Part shown: positions 45,560-56,289 of the stretch, piece by piece
Layout: each line of letters begins with the position of its first letter
Numbering within the stretch: the first letter of the stretch is position 1
Assembly: GCA_001695595.3 (NCBI GenBank)
Contig: MBPM02000066.1
Span: 434,001 to 498,000, forward strand
Origin: Plasmopara viticola
Lineage: Eukaryota > Oomycota > Peronosporomycetes > Peronosporales > Peronosporaceae
DNA length: 64,000 nt
Direction of reading: 5' to 3'
Translations under genes and position numbers: made by a program
Notes under the pieces: generated by a model
What the model was told of the DNA's origin: nothing
Database searches by the model: none
What the model saw: only the letters and a program-made list of their open reading frames with translations

Positions 45560-46200
45560 TGTGCTGTCTCCTGCGTTGGCTTTTAAGCTTACTGCGGAGG
45601 ATGATTTCGATTGCTGGACCAAAGAACGGATAGTCGCTGATGCACGTAAGTGTTTCTATCTTAAATTTGACCGACGGTTCCCCGGTAGTCCGCACTTGTG
45701 TGAGTAACTTGGAAATCGTATTTGAAACGCCAGCAAATGACAAATGTACTTGATGTCGAGTGCTTACTCGGTTTTGGAAGTTAAGCCGCAACATGTCCTT
45801 GTCAAAAGGAAGATTTTGTGGATGAAAGAGACTTTGGTGAAAGGTGTGTAAGGACGTCTGAATCGAAAAGTTTGGCATGTCGTTGCAAATTAAAACAATT
45901 TGCAAACTTTACAACAAAGTGAGAAAGGAATTTTGATGTAAAATTTGAGCTTTATACAAAACTCGTGTTTTGTTCGCAAATAGACAGATCATATACGACG
46001 AACATCGTGCTGCATGTTTTGTCTTGTGCAATAGGAAGAATTTGTCCCATGCGGCCTTCGTGAGAATAGTCTTGCTCAGTGATATTGATAGTAGCAAAGA
46101 GACTGCGCTAACTTGAAATATTTAATGTGGTGGAAAACCCTCGTTGGAAGCCACGGTCGGTGAATTCATGAGTTTTTTAACCCCATCACAATTCTGACTC
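45560..46200 (+). pseudogene. Second plus-strand relic, unit 2 copy
   Basis: Best-preserved version of the relic at 32,060-32,700. An open stretch contains FKLTAEDDFDCWTKERIVAD and later RRFPGSPHLCE before a stop near 45,700. Shifted frames beyond contain ALYKTRVLFANRQIIYDEHR. The 153-residue minus-strand frame at 45,444-45,905 covers the same DNA and is probably a shadow, although it is the longest frame here and cannot be fully excluded. Confidence 0.45.
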
Positions 46201-46239
46201 AAACGTCAGAAAGCCGTGTCAGACTGTGCCAGCTTGCTT

Positions 46240-49200
46240 TGACTCACAACGTGGAGTACAGTTTTATGTTCGCTTTCTCTCAGCAGAATTCTATTAGAAA
46301 CTTGAAAGACTTATATACGTAAGCAACCCTATAAAGCTAAACAATGGCAATACTAGCTTGTGTAAGCTTGCGCTCGTAGTTCAAAGCAGTCCTTGTCGTG
46401 ACCAGTCCAAATCATCAAATTTGAAACGATAAGTGCGGCCTTGTTCAATCTAACGCACATTCTAGCACGGAATACTTGCGATATAATACGGCGTCCAATA
46501 TTGGCTACATAGCTTATCGAGCACAGGTGGCAACTACCATATATACTAAGACGAGATACGCAACGAAAAGTTCTAGGCAAATGAAGAAGGACGTTTGTCC
46601 AACGCAAGTTTACCAATTTAAGGCGGTTAAAGCGATGCTTTTCACTCGTACTATGTCATGCATATGCCACTTATCAATTGCGTAACGCGTAGTTTTCTGT
46701 TGCCACTCACGTTAACTGCGTCACATGTAACTTTCTTATTGACATAAGGCTACGCGTAGCCTTACTCACGTTTAAAAAAGGTGCATATTCCGTCACCATA
46801 GATTTTGTTTTTTCTTACGCGTACTGTGCTAGAAACACTTCTTTTTGTGACAAACGTGTACCGTGCCAAACATATCAATCTGCTTGCCAAACCTTACACG
46901 AAGCCTTTATCTTGACACTAGGGCCGAATTTCTCTGTCTTTTTGTAAAGCTTAACACACATGCCCATGTAAGCGAGAATAAGAGCTGGTAACACAACTAA
47001 GGGAAAATCTAATAACGCGTAATTACTACAGCATGTGTTCTGTTTTGCTCAAATGATGTGCAAATCAGAAATTCACCAGATTTCTTCTCAACACCTCAAA
47101 GCTATCATTCTTTTTAGGTGGGATGTGGTCGTACACACCATTCGAGTCGCACTTGATGCTACGATTGGTGACCCATGCAAGCGCCAAACAAGCAATTGAG
47201 CAGGGAGACAGTCACATCTCGTCTAGCCATGCCACGCTTCGCCTTTCACCTCCTCGATATATACCTCATGTTTTAGCTTCACTGAACCGCTCATTTATTC
47301 GCGTGTTAAATTGTTGTAATGGACCAATTGCTCGACCGTTCACTGTGTTTATGGACCGCAAACTTGACCTTTTGCACGGTAATATCTATTATACACGGTT
47401 GACATGTGGATAATAACATTCAAAATGGACATATAGTGTACTGTCGTACTCCTTGTTTGTAGTCTTATGCAAACTCCTGCCAGCAGTTTCACGCATACTG
47501 CAAGTTTTGATTGGCAAAAATATTGCAGATCACGTCTTCTGCGATATATCGTTCTGTCGTCGATAAACTAGCAGCAATAAATGCCGATTCGATCAGATGC
47601 CGCTAGCTATCATGAATTAATGCGTGTGACTTAAGTAGCAAAACACGTCATGATTAGTGAGAATTAATCTGCGCGTCAGCGAGAGCACTCCTTTTAAGCG
47701 ATTAAGAATGATGAAAAAAGGATTGGTGGCCACTCAAGAGTTGTGCATTTTCGCAAAATTCTTTGCTCGGGCGGAGTTTGCGTGAGTGCATCTAAGTTGT
47801 TTGTTAAATGACACAAGTACGTGACGAAAGCTGAACGACGCAAGCACATTGGCACGTATCTTAAGGCACAAGTGTGCCCTTTTTAAAGGTTTATTAGCTA
47901 GTAGTATACACGAGCGTCTGAAAGACAAATGTGGTCGAATTCTGTACAATAAATTGAAAGATTGCGTAACATTATCATGCGTGGCCAGTGTTTGTCTTTT
48001 CAATCTGCAAAAAATTAGATGTATTTATTCTAGGCTAGATATTTAGCAAATATATTCCTTCCTACAATTTGACAATTCGATTCATGCCGAGCATTGTTCG
48101 CCGTATTTCTTATAATATCTCTTTGTTGATGAGCCTCTTCTCCCTATACCTGTATTTTTGACTGTTAAAGATAATTAAGGCTGCAATAGGGGTTATCAGG
48201 AGTAAGGATTACGAGCACTAGTAGTTGTGACTAGTAAGGTAGACGAATGAATAAATGCGACAGCAACAGTAGTAGGAGGCGCGAGTTGCTGTAGCTGAAG
48301 CCGTAGTAGATCGAATTGGTAAAATTTGTGATGCAATTGATCATAGATAGAAACTTACCCTTAAATGCTATCAAGTTAGCAATATCAGGTGCAAAGGAAG
48401 AAAAAATTGGGGTTCACAGCATATCATGTGGTTTTGTTTTGAAACGTCTTTTTCCTCAGTTCTGCTCAAGAAATTGGTATCGCCGAAGCAATACGCAACG
48501 TTTCACTTGATAACGTCCATGAGCAATTTGGTAGAATTAGCTTCTTTATGCTGGAGAACTTATTGCAACGTCATCTATTCATACTATATAGACAATGTAA
48601 TCATTCTGGTCTTTATAATGTCGGTGGGACAGGACCAACAAAAAGTCTTTTTGTAAATTTCCGAAAGCCACAATGTTGTAGACCTTTCATTAAAACCTAA
48701 GAAGGCGGCGATTATTGCAATTCTCCCTGCTGCCAAGCAGCTCCAACTCGTCATGTCATTTGATCTTAACGAACAAATCATATGCTTGAGAGATTAGGCA
48801 GCACAAGCTTAGACAGTTCTGACGGTAGCGCATAGTATGGCTTTATGCTGGTAGAACGTAAAGTTTCCGCCGTCGCACGGAAAAAAGTTCAAATTTGTAC
48901 GAAGGAGGTAGTGGCATTTGAGGCGGTCTTGATTACAAATGCTCAGATGCACGTAGCGTTCGCACTCAAATCGAAAAGGCTGGGACAAAAGCTGGGCACT
49001 CTCCCGTCAAACATCTTCACCGTCGTGATAAAGAAAGGAACACTGCTCTACTAACACTCGCACTTTCATCTCTGCAAGTAAGAATGGCGTGAGCTTAACG
49101 CATATGCTTGTGAGCTGAGGGAGCTGACAACCTGCGCTAGGAATGCTTCTCCCCGAACACTCTCAAACAAGTTTGTCTCGTACGAGCCCCGAGGCACTTA

Positions 49201-51040
49201 CTTGTTTAAAAAAGATTTTCGACTTGTTTACGCTCTGTTGAAGGGCAAGTTCCAGCAAGCCCATCAGCTACTTCTATCCCGTAAAGTCCAATTAATATTG
49301 TGGTGACTTCAACGGAACGCGAGATCGAGGTTAGCAATCCTAGTAAGACAATGCGTATCCTGTTAAGGCATCAATTACATTTTTCAATGCGAAGTCAGCA
49401 AATGAGGCCATGTTTCTTCTTTGCCTTTACGTATACATGCACACGCTGCTAAATAACGCACTTTACTCGCTCAGTCTGATTCCAAGACAGCTGTAGACAT
49501 TTCCAACCTGCTAACGATTACCTTGTTACCACTCTTTGAAAAGAGACCGGAAAGCGGAAGTCTCGGTCCAACATTGTCGACTGTAAACGTCCCAAATGTC
49601 GAACGGCACAATCGTGAAACAGCGCTGCTGTTAAAACAACGGACCGTATTATTCTCATCAGGTGAGACACTAAATACGAAGGGTTGGTCACCTTAACCAC
49701 AACAGCTCGGCTTCTATCGGAAGGCAATGTAGCCTCGCGCACAAAGTTACAAAACTGATTGCTTTTCGCTAGATCTTTTGGAAGAGCTACTCACGTGTCA
49801 TTTAGCGCATAGGCATAAAGTTTAGGATTGGTACAAACGAGGTCAAATTTTGACACGCATAGCTTATCGACTATGTTCCACGAAGATGTAGCGGCTAAAG
49901 ACATTTCTTTTCTAACTTCAACTCAAAGTTAAACTCCACAAAATTATAGCCTCACTTGGTTGTTTTCATGAGTGGGGAAACTACGTTGTAGCGCGTACCG
50001 ACGCCTGGTCTTCATAAGTCACGAATAATCTATAGCCCAGCAGGTTTGTCAAGACAAAATCGTTGTCCATCGGCAAAATTCGGACGCTTTATAGATAGCT
50101 TTGAAAGATCGCTCTGATATCATGGAGGTGCCTGTGACAGGCTTTGTCATATGTAGGATTTCTCAAATCCATCTCTCGGAGCATACCGCTTGGGATGCAA
50201 ACATTTGTGTCGCTCCCTCCTATGAAAAAATGATAGGATTGCCAATTGAGTCGATGTACTGTACAATAAACATCCCACCATGCTGTTTTGCGGCCTATCT
50301 TATTTATTGGTGACCACATTTAGCTTAGTGTAAGCGTGCACGATACGATTGTCGCCATTGATAGAGTGGAACGAGGGGGTTACTCTCCAGTACCATTTTC
50401 GCCTGATGCTTTGTATGCAAAATTGCGTTGACGATGTCAAACTGCTTCTTTGGCAAAAACTACCGCCGTCTCATGCGGTGTTTAGTCCCCGAAATCAAAT
50501 TATGAAGTATACTTCTATCTGATAGTAAGGCCGAAGAAAGGCTTAAAGAAAAAGAACGCTCTAATTACATAAAAAAAGTCACGAGGAGTGCATTTTCGAC
50601 TTTTGAAAAATGCACACCAATCCACTAGAGTGCTTGCTTTCATTAAAGTGCTGTCGCGTGCGCATTTTGTTCTACAGCCAGTGGGTTGCAATTTAGTCAC
50701 GCTCACCCAGATTCAGCACGAGCATAGAGCTTTAGTCGAAAGCACGGCTTTGAGTTAGCCAAGAGCTTACATTCGTCATCGTTCACTTAGGGCTGTATAA
50801 ACGTAGCAGAAGCGCTCTCGTTGGTGCACACATTTACTCTCACAACACATTACTTGTTTTGCGTTACCAAGCACTCTCTCAAATATTTGGTAACAACTTT
50901 ACCATGCCACAATTTTCGACGGAGCATATATGTGACCTAGAATTGTAGGACATGAAATGCAAATCGATTCTCAGCCGAACCAGTGATTTTGCCTACTTTT
51001 ACACAGGAACCTTCGTAAGTTGTCAGTACTGTGCTCTACT
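46240..51040. other. Duplicated intergenic DNA 3' of gene 4
   Basis: Counterpart of 32,760-38,150 with about 590 bp missing near 49,160. It contains the relic at 48,845-49,054 (EVVAFEAVLITNAQMH), copies of the short frames noted in the sister unit, and the inverted dispersed repeat at 50,611-50,668. No intact gene. Confidence 0.5.
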
Positions 51041-51246
51041 GGCTGCCCGCCACACCTAGATTCGCATGTTTCTGCCTCGCGCTACTTTGCTTCGCAGCTC
51101 TTTGCCTTGCGTCGCACCGCCTAGCTTTGCTTCTTCCGCTTGATGGACTGCTCCCTGGACTGCTTCTCGTTCACTCGCTTAACTAGTCGCAGGCCGCTCG
51201 CTATGCGTGGTACGCCTTCTTGACAACTTGCTGGCTGCTTGTGGAC

Positions 51247-54200
51247 TTACCGCTTGCTTGGGTCGCCGCGCTCAAGACTGCGTTTGTTCTTTAAATAGTC
51301 CACAAACGCATCGACAAGCATGTAAGTCGAGTCGCCAATCGCTGAATCCGTTAAGAGCTTTTTGACTTCCTCCAAATTCTTATTTTCGAGCACCCACTCG
51401 TCGAATATCTCGTGAAGATACACCATGGCGTCGCCTTTCAATGCTCCGTCCTCCATCGCCAATTTAAGCTTGCCAAATACATATGGCGATGGAAGGGTGC
51501 TCGTAATCAAGGTGATCGCATTGCAGCCGCCATAGTCTAAACAACTCGGACTAATGATGAGAGATAGGTAGCTTATCCAAGCATCGATCAGATCAATGAC
51601 TTCTTGAATTCCGCCAACCTTTAATATTTTCAGTGGATCAATTTTCGTGCTGGACTTGACCGTCCACATCACCTCCATCTCTCCTTCGCCCTTTGCCTTG
51701 ATTAATAAGTTGGTCAGATCTTTGATACTGTGATAGTACACCAGCTTTAGCATCACAGGATCTCTATAGTTGCGATTGTTGAAATGGCTAAAGTCAAATG
51801 AATACTTGATGTACGCTTTAAATTTCCTGTTTGTCAGCACATTTGCGTCTGCGAGACTGTCCTCCATCCCATCGAGTATATCGTTTGGATTTTTTTTGGT
51901 ATCTCGCCACCACACTTCCATTTCGTTACGAAGTCGCTCGGCGACCTTCTCCAATTCTGGATCTTTAATTGTCGCAAAAATTGCTTTATCCACAATGCTC
52001 ACCTTAAAATGGGCAACTAAGATAGAGTAAAGCGATATTGCCTCATTTGGATTTGCCTTCTCAAAATCATGCACATATTCAAGCCACGCAAGCACTTGCG
52101 GATCAAAAACGTGCTTATAGTCCGTAACAATCCACTCAAAGACGTCAAATGGTGCTTTCCGATTCTCAAGCCATTGTTTTATCTGCATGCGCTGAGCTTC
52201 GAGAGCGAAGTACTTGTTCTTTTTATGGTCCGTAGCCGCCTTGATCACACGTGCCGCCCCTTTATCTCCGAAGCGAGCGGTGAGGACAGCAACCAGACTC
52301 ATTTGGTCTATCGGGTTCTCCTTGTTGTAGTTGTCGATGTCAGCCCTATAAAAAGCAAACGCACGGCCACTTGTGATGTCCTTATCGCTAATCACTTTTG
52401 TTATCATATCCTGATTTGGAGGTCGACCATGCCTGCGTTGATGTTTCTTGTACGTCTTCAGAATATTCTTAAATTTGGTTGGATTATCCTCGTCCGAATG
52501 GAGCAATTTGGCGACTGCCTCAGACGGCATCATGTCATTAAACCAGGACCGTAGCAGCATGGCTTGCAATCGCTCGGCATCGTCCGATTTTTTTTCAATT
52601 CCCTCAACGGCAAACGTAGCCAGCTCGATTTCTGGAAAATAATTTCTTAGAAGGCCGAGCGGATCGACCAACGACTTGGGTGAACGCGCGCTTAACACTT
52701 CCAGAAACTTTATGTACCTGTAAATCATATCCAGGCCTTGATACTTTGGATCCAAGAGCTCAATGACTTGGTTTGGGGTCATGCCAGCATCCACCCAAAA
52801 CTGCATCTGCTCGGTCTCCAGTTGTTTGGCGGTCTTCGCAAGATTCGGTATCACTTCTGCTGCTTCAATCACTGTCGATGCATCACGGTGGCCCAGGCGA
52901 GCAGTCAGTGCTGCAAGCAAGCTTAATGGCTCTCTGGTACTCGCCTTGTTATAGAGGCGGATGTAAGCGTCGATGGCAGCAAGCACCGAGCCGTCGTTCA
53001 GATTCATCTTAACGTCGGTGGAGGTAAGCACATGAAGCATGTCCGGTGTAATGTCTCCGGTAGAATGTCCCAATCGGATGATTTCTGATTTAGAAAGCGG
53101 GCCAAGGTTCTTGTGGAAGTCACTGTACGTCTTTAATAGAGAAACAAACAGGTGCTTCTTCTCGTTTTGATTGAGCTGCGCTTCGACCTCCTCGGGAGTT
53201 TTCATCTCCTCGAACCAGCGCCAAACCAGCAGACTTTGCAGTCGCTTGGCATTGACCATATCTATGGGCTGAGCCTCCACGACAAACAAGGCCAATTCAT
53301 CATCACTAAAGTGTTTCCTCAACGGCTTAAATAGGTCAAATGCTAATTTTGGGTCACGTGATATGGATCTGTCGTGAAATTCAACCCACTTATAGACTGA
53401 ATCTGGGCTTTTGGAATCAAAGTTCAGCAACTTAAAAACTTGGTCCGGGCTTCTTCCAACGTCCATCCAGAACTGGATCTGCTCCGTCTCCAATTGCTTG
53501 GCGACTTTCGCAAGATCTGGCAGCGCTTTTGCTGCTCCAATCACTGTCGACGCATCCTTAAAGCCGAGTCGGGCCATGAGTACTGCAAGCAAGCTCAGTG
53601 GCTTGTTAGGGTTTACCTCGTTGTAGACCTCGACATAAGCTTTAATGGCAGCAAGCACACGGCCGTCGTGCAGGTTCATCTTCTTATTGGAGGATGTGAG
53701 CACATTGACCTTATCACGAGCAGCGATGACCGTCGACGTAGAAGGAAAGCCAAGGTTCGTGTGAAATTCGCTGTACGTCTTCAATAGACGTACAAAGAAG
53801 CGTTTCTTGTTCTCGTTTTGATTGAGCAGCGTCTCGAGCTCCTCAGGGTTCTTCATCTCTTCAAACCAGCGCCACAATAGTGTATCCTTATAACGTTGAG
53901 CATTGTCCAACTTTTCTGATGTTGCCATTACGACAAACATGGCCAGCACGTCGTCACTGAAGTATTTGCTTAATTGTTTAAATGGGTCCATTGCTAACTT
54001 TGGATGACGCAGACTGAACATGTTGCAAAATTTCACCCACTTGTAACCCAACGTCCGGCTGTTGAAATCCAGCAGCTTGAAAACTTCGTCCGGAGTCTTT
54101 CCAGTGTCGATCCAGAACTGGATTTGCTCGGTCTCCAATACTTTGGCAATTTGCATCGTCTCGTCTGTTTTCATCACACTGTCAATGATCGTCGATGCTT

Positions 54201-55662
54201 CGCGATCTCCATACCGAAGAGTAAGTGCCACAAACAAGCTCAGTTTCTCAATAGGCTCATTCTCGTTCTGTTGAGAAATGATAGATCTCAGCTCAGCAAA
54301 TGCCATGCTGTACCCCTTTTCGTCTCTAAGACCAGATGTAGTTTTTAACCCACTATAAAATGAATTTTGCGATGAAGAAGCAAATTTATTGTACAGTTTT
54401 TTGTACCGCTTCAGAAAAGAAGCAAAGTTGAGGTCCTTGCCATCGAAGGACTTGAGAGACTCCGACTTGAAAAGCGTCTCAAGTTGATCCGGGGTCTTCA
54501 AGCTGTTAAACCAGTGACGCATCAGACAAGCTTTCAATAGCTCGGCCGGGCCTTTTTCCAAGTCTGATTCGCTTGTGAGAAACTTTATAATCCTGATGTC
54601 AAAGTTTAGGCTGGAGTGAGAGTAAAGCCTTTTTAATGTCTTGATCGGATACAAAGAAGTCTCTTTTTCATGCTTGCTCAGCTCTTGGATAAACTTTAGC
54701 CATTTTCCGATCATCGCTATCTCAGACGATTCTAACAATGGTGACCCAATCCTCAATAGCTGAGCAACCTCGTCCGGTGTTTTACGAGCGTCCACCCAGT
54801 ATTTGATTTGCCTAGTCTCAAGATTTTTTACCGATTTTCCCATTTCTTTGAAAGACGACATCGACTTGGCTGTATCAATCATCTGCGCCACGCGGAAATC
54901 GCCAAAGCAAACGGTGAGTGCCGCCAGCAAACTCAGTCGCTCTGTCGGGTGCTTCGTATTGTAAATCTCAACATATGTATCGAAAGCCGCGAGCAACTTG
55001 CCGTTGTACAGATCTTCTTCTTTGACGTCTGAAGTGAGCAGTTCGAACATGTCAGCTGTACTCGACTCCTCCCCAAGCCAGTCTCTAGGTACATTCTTCT
55101 GCTTTTTAAAGTTCAAGTGATCGAGCAGTTTCTTGTACTTATTCCAATCCGAACGAATGGCTTCCATCGCATCGACAACTGCTGGCGCTGAGTGGTCGGA
55201 CTCAGTCTCGAGTAATTTAAGATAGTTCCGCAATGACTGAGCCTGACCGGTGACAGCATCCAGGTAGTTTGAGTTTCCCGAGAGCAAAAGGAGTGCTTTG
55301 TGCACTTTATCTTTGTTGCCTACAGGAAACGGGATCTGACTTGCCTTAGCTTCATTACTCAACACAGGGGCGAGGTTTTGCAATATATTCACGTTGTTGA
55401 TGATATCCATAACAGGATCAATACCACCTACCAGAGCTTCATTTAATTCAGGCGATCGTCCGGCGAGATTTATCGTCCTGGCTTCGTCGTCAACACCCGC
55501 ACGAGCTCTTAAGAACCGTTTAGCGTCATGCCAATTATTCACCGTAAAAGGTGGCAGGTCATGGACATTGGGTGCGGCCTGGTAAGACCTTGCGGTCGAA
55601 ACAGCATGGACGTATTCCATCAAAAGAACGGCATTCAGGATCGTGGCGGGTTGAAGGCGCAT
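51247..55662 (-). CDS. RXLR LWY tandem-repeat effector, gene 4
   Basis: 1,471 residues. Signal-peptide-like residues 1-20 (MRLQPATILNAVLLMEYVHA), RFLR at 49-52, DDEAR at 58-62. W-motif tryptophans lie at 195, 289, 384, 517, 599, 732, 816, 956, 1040, 1164, 1251 and 1333. From 289 on they alternate between A type (QIKYW/QIQFW) and B type (WFNSLK/WFEEMK), and A-to-A spacing is 228, 215, 224 and 208 residues. B units carry an extra helix (VLAAIKAYVEVYN-like) before the L helix (LSLLAALTARLG-like). Established: LWY modules stack into rod-like arrays, and family members act inside plant cells. Inference: a large rod-shaped effector. The segment for about residues 1,080-1,240 is unlike all four paralogs, so this gene has a private module. 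No introns are needed. Confidence 0.88.
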   Translation of the reverse strand: MRLQPATILNAVLLMEYVHAVSTARSYQAAPNVHDLPPFTVNNWHDAKRFLRARAGVDDEARTINLAGRSPELNEALVGGIDPVMDIINNVNILQNLAPVLSNEAKASQIPFPVGNKDKVHKALLLLSGNSNYLDAVTGQAQSLRNYLKLLETESDHSAPAVVDAMEAIRSDWNKYKKLLDHLNFKKQKNVPRDWLGEESSTADMFELLTSDVKEEDLYNGKLLAAFDTYVEIYNTKHPTERLSLLAALTVCFGDFRVAQMIDTAKSMSSFKEMGKSVKNLETRQIKYWVDARKTPDEVAQLLRIGSPLLESSEIAMIGKWLKFIQELSKHEKETSLYPIKTLKRLYSHSSLNFDIRIIKFLTSESDLEKGPAELLKACLMRHWFNSLKTPDQLETLFKSESLKSFDGKDLNFASFLKRYKKLYNKFASSSQNSFYSGLKTTSGLRDEKGYSMAFAELRSIISQQNENEPIEKLSLFVALTLRYGDREASTIIDSVMKTDETMQIAKVLETEQIQFWIDTGKTPDEVFKLLDFNSRTLGYKWVKFCNMFSLRHPKLAMDPFKQLSKYFSDDVLAMFVVMATSEKLDNAQRYKDTLLWRWFEEMKNPEELETLLNQNENKKRFFVRLLKTYSEFHTNLGFPSTSTVIAARDKVNVLTSSNKKMNLHDGRVLAAIKAYVEVYNEVNPNKPLSLLAVLMARLGFKDASTVIGAAKALPDLAKVAKQLETEQIQFWMDVGRSPDQVFKLLNFDSKSPDSVYKWVEFHDRSISRDPKLAFDLFKPLRKHFSDDELALFVVEAQPIDMVNAKRLQSLLVWRWFEEMKTPEEVEAQLNQNEKKHLFVSLLKTYSDFHKNLGPLSKSEIIRLGHSTGDITPDMLHVLTSTDVKMNLNDGSVLAAIDAYIRLYNKASTREPLSLLAALTARLGHRDASTVIEAAEVIPNLAKTAKQLETEQMQFWVDAGMTPNQVIELLDPKYQGLDMIYRYIKFLEVLSARSPKSLVDPLGLLRNYFPEIELATFAVEGIEKKSDDAERLQAMLLRSWFNDMMPSEAVAKLLHSDEDNPTKFKNILKTYKKHQRRHGRPPNQDMITKVISDKDITSGRAFAFYRADIDNYNKENPIDQMSLVAVLTARFGDKGAARVIKAATDHKKNKYFALEAQRMQIKQWLENRKAPFDVFEWIVTDYKHVFDPQVLAWLEYVHDFEKANPNEAISLYSILVAHFKVSIVDKAIFATIKDPELEKVAERLRNEMEVWWRDTKKNPNDILDGMEDSLADANVLTNRKFKAYIKYSFDFSHFNNRNYRDPVMLKLVYYHSIKDLTNLLIKAKGEGEMEVMWTVKSSTKIDPLKILKVGGIQEVIDLIDAWISYLSLIISPSCLDYGGCNAITLITSTLPSPYVFGKLKLAMEDGALKGDAMVYLHEIFDEWVLENKNLEEVKKLLTDSAIGDSTYMLVDAFVDYLKNKRSLERGDPSKR

Positions 55663-55699
55663 GGCGACACTTTCAGGAGATGTGCAGTGTTAACGGTTG

Positions 55700-55773
55700 C
55701 CAATCAATTTTTATTCAATAAAGCATTGAAACTATTTGATTGGACTAAATTCTGCAAAAATCGGTATATAGCA
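55700..55773 (-). promoter_or_regulatory. Gene 4 promoter: CCAAT-type pair and TATA-like element
   Basis: CCAATCAA at 55,700-55,707, TTTGATTGG at 55,735-55,743 and TATATA near 55,765-55,770 repeat the arrangement upstream of genes 2 and 3. Beyond about 55,790 the sequence no longer matches the other promoters, because SINE copy E and unrelated DNA begin there. Confidence 0.5.
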
Positions 55774-55798
55774 ATATTGATACAAACATGGTTGAACG

Positions 55799-56125
55799 TC
55801 TTGGAAAAGGTTGGGGTGACGCTCTCCTTCCAAGCGCGGGGGCTAAATGCTCGCGCGCTTCGGGCAGGTCCTCTCGGGCATCTGCAGGTCTCTAACGAGT
55901 CTCACCTTCGACGCGACGGTCTCCAGCACCGGGCGCCACCTGGGCTCTTACCAAGTCAGAAGTACACAAAACAATGGAAGACCCTCACGGCATCGGTGCT
56001 GGCTGCACTGCCCGCCGAACGAGACTCGACGTATGCGGACACCACTCTATGCCGTGGACTAGCCATAGAGCCTAGCACGTGCATAACTTGGCAACGCGAT
56101 AACGTAATACAATACAATACAATAA
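55799..56125 (+). mobile_element. SINE-like retroposon, copy E
   Basis: Plus orientation, about 327 bp, from gtcttggaaaaggttgggg to a tail of AATAC units. Flanked by the 10-bp duplication ATGGTTGAAC at 55,789-55,798 and 56,126-56,135. It sits about 130 bp upstream of the gene 4 start codon, just beyond the conserved promoter block. Confidence 0.87.
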
Positions 56126-56289
56126 ATGGTTGAACAAATTTCATTACACTTTTATCCAGCAAATTGCCTAGCTACCGTTGTGGTATCTAGAAGTATACCA
56201 AAGTAGGCTAAAAGTGTAATTCGAGGATGGCAGGCATACAAAATTTCAGCCACATCGGGAGCCGAAGGTGCATCAAGAGTAAGCACTGA

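Larger units (their letters stand above)
42778..55662. repeat. Segmental duplication, right unit (13 kb, carries gene 4)
   Basis: Partner of 29,722-42,777. It carries two SINE-like insertions whose empty sites are intact in the partner, and lacks the equivalent of 35,641-36,228. Intergenic identity is high, and the repeats at 30,453 and 43,300 are shared. The two units join head to tail, as from unequal crossing-over between flanks of neighbouring paralogs. Confidence 0.93.

Noticed and set aside
45444..45905. 153-residue minus-strand frame
   Set aside because: Its sister frame at 32,067-32,297 is truncated, and the plus strand of the same DNA is more protein-like and frame-conserved between copies.
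52069..52554. 161-residue plus-strand frame inside gene 4
   Set aside because: Antisense shadow of the private module of gene 4, and broken in the paralogs.
55528..56133. 201-residue plus-strand frame
   Set aside because: Joins antisense of the gene 4 leader, its promoter and SINE copy E. It has no independent support.
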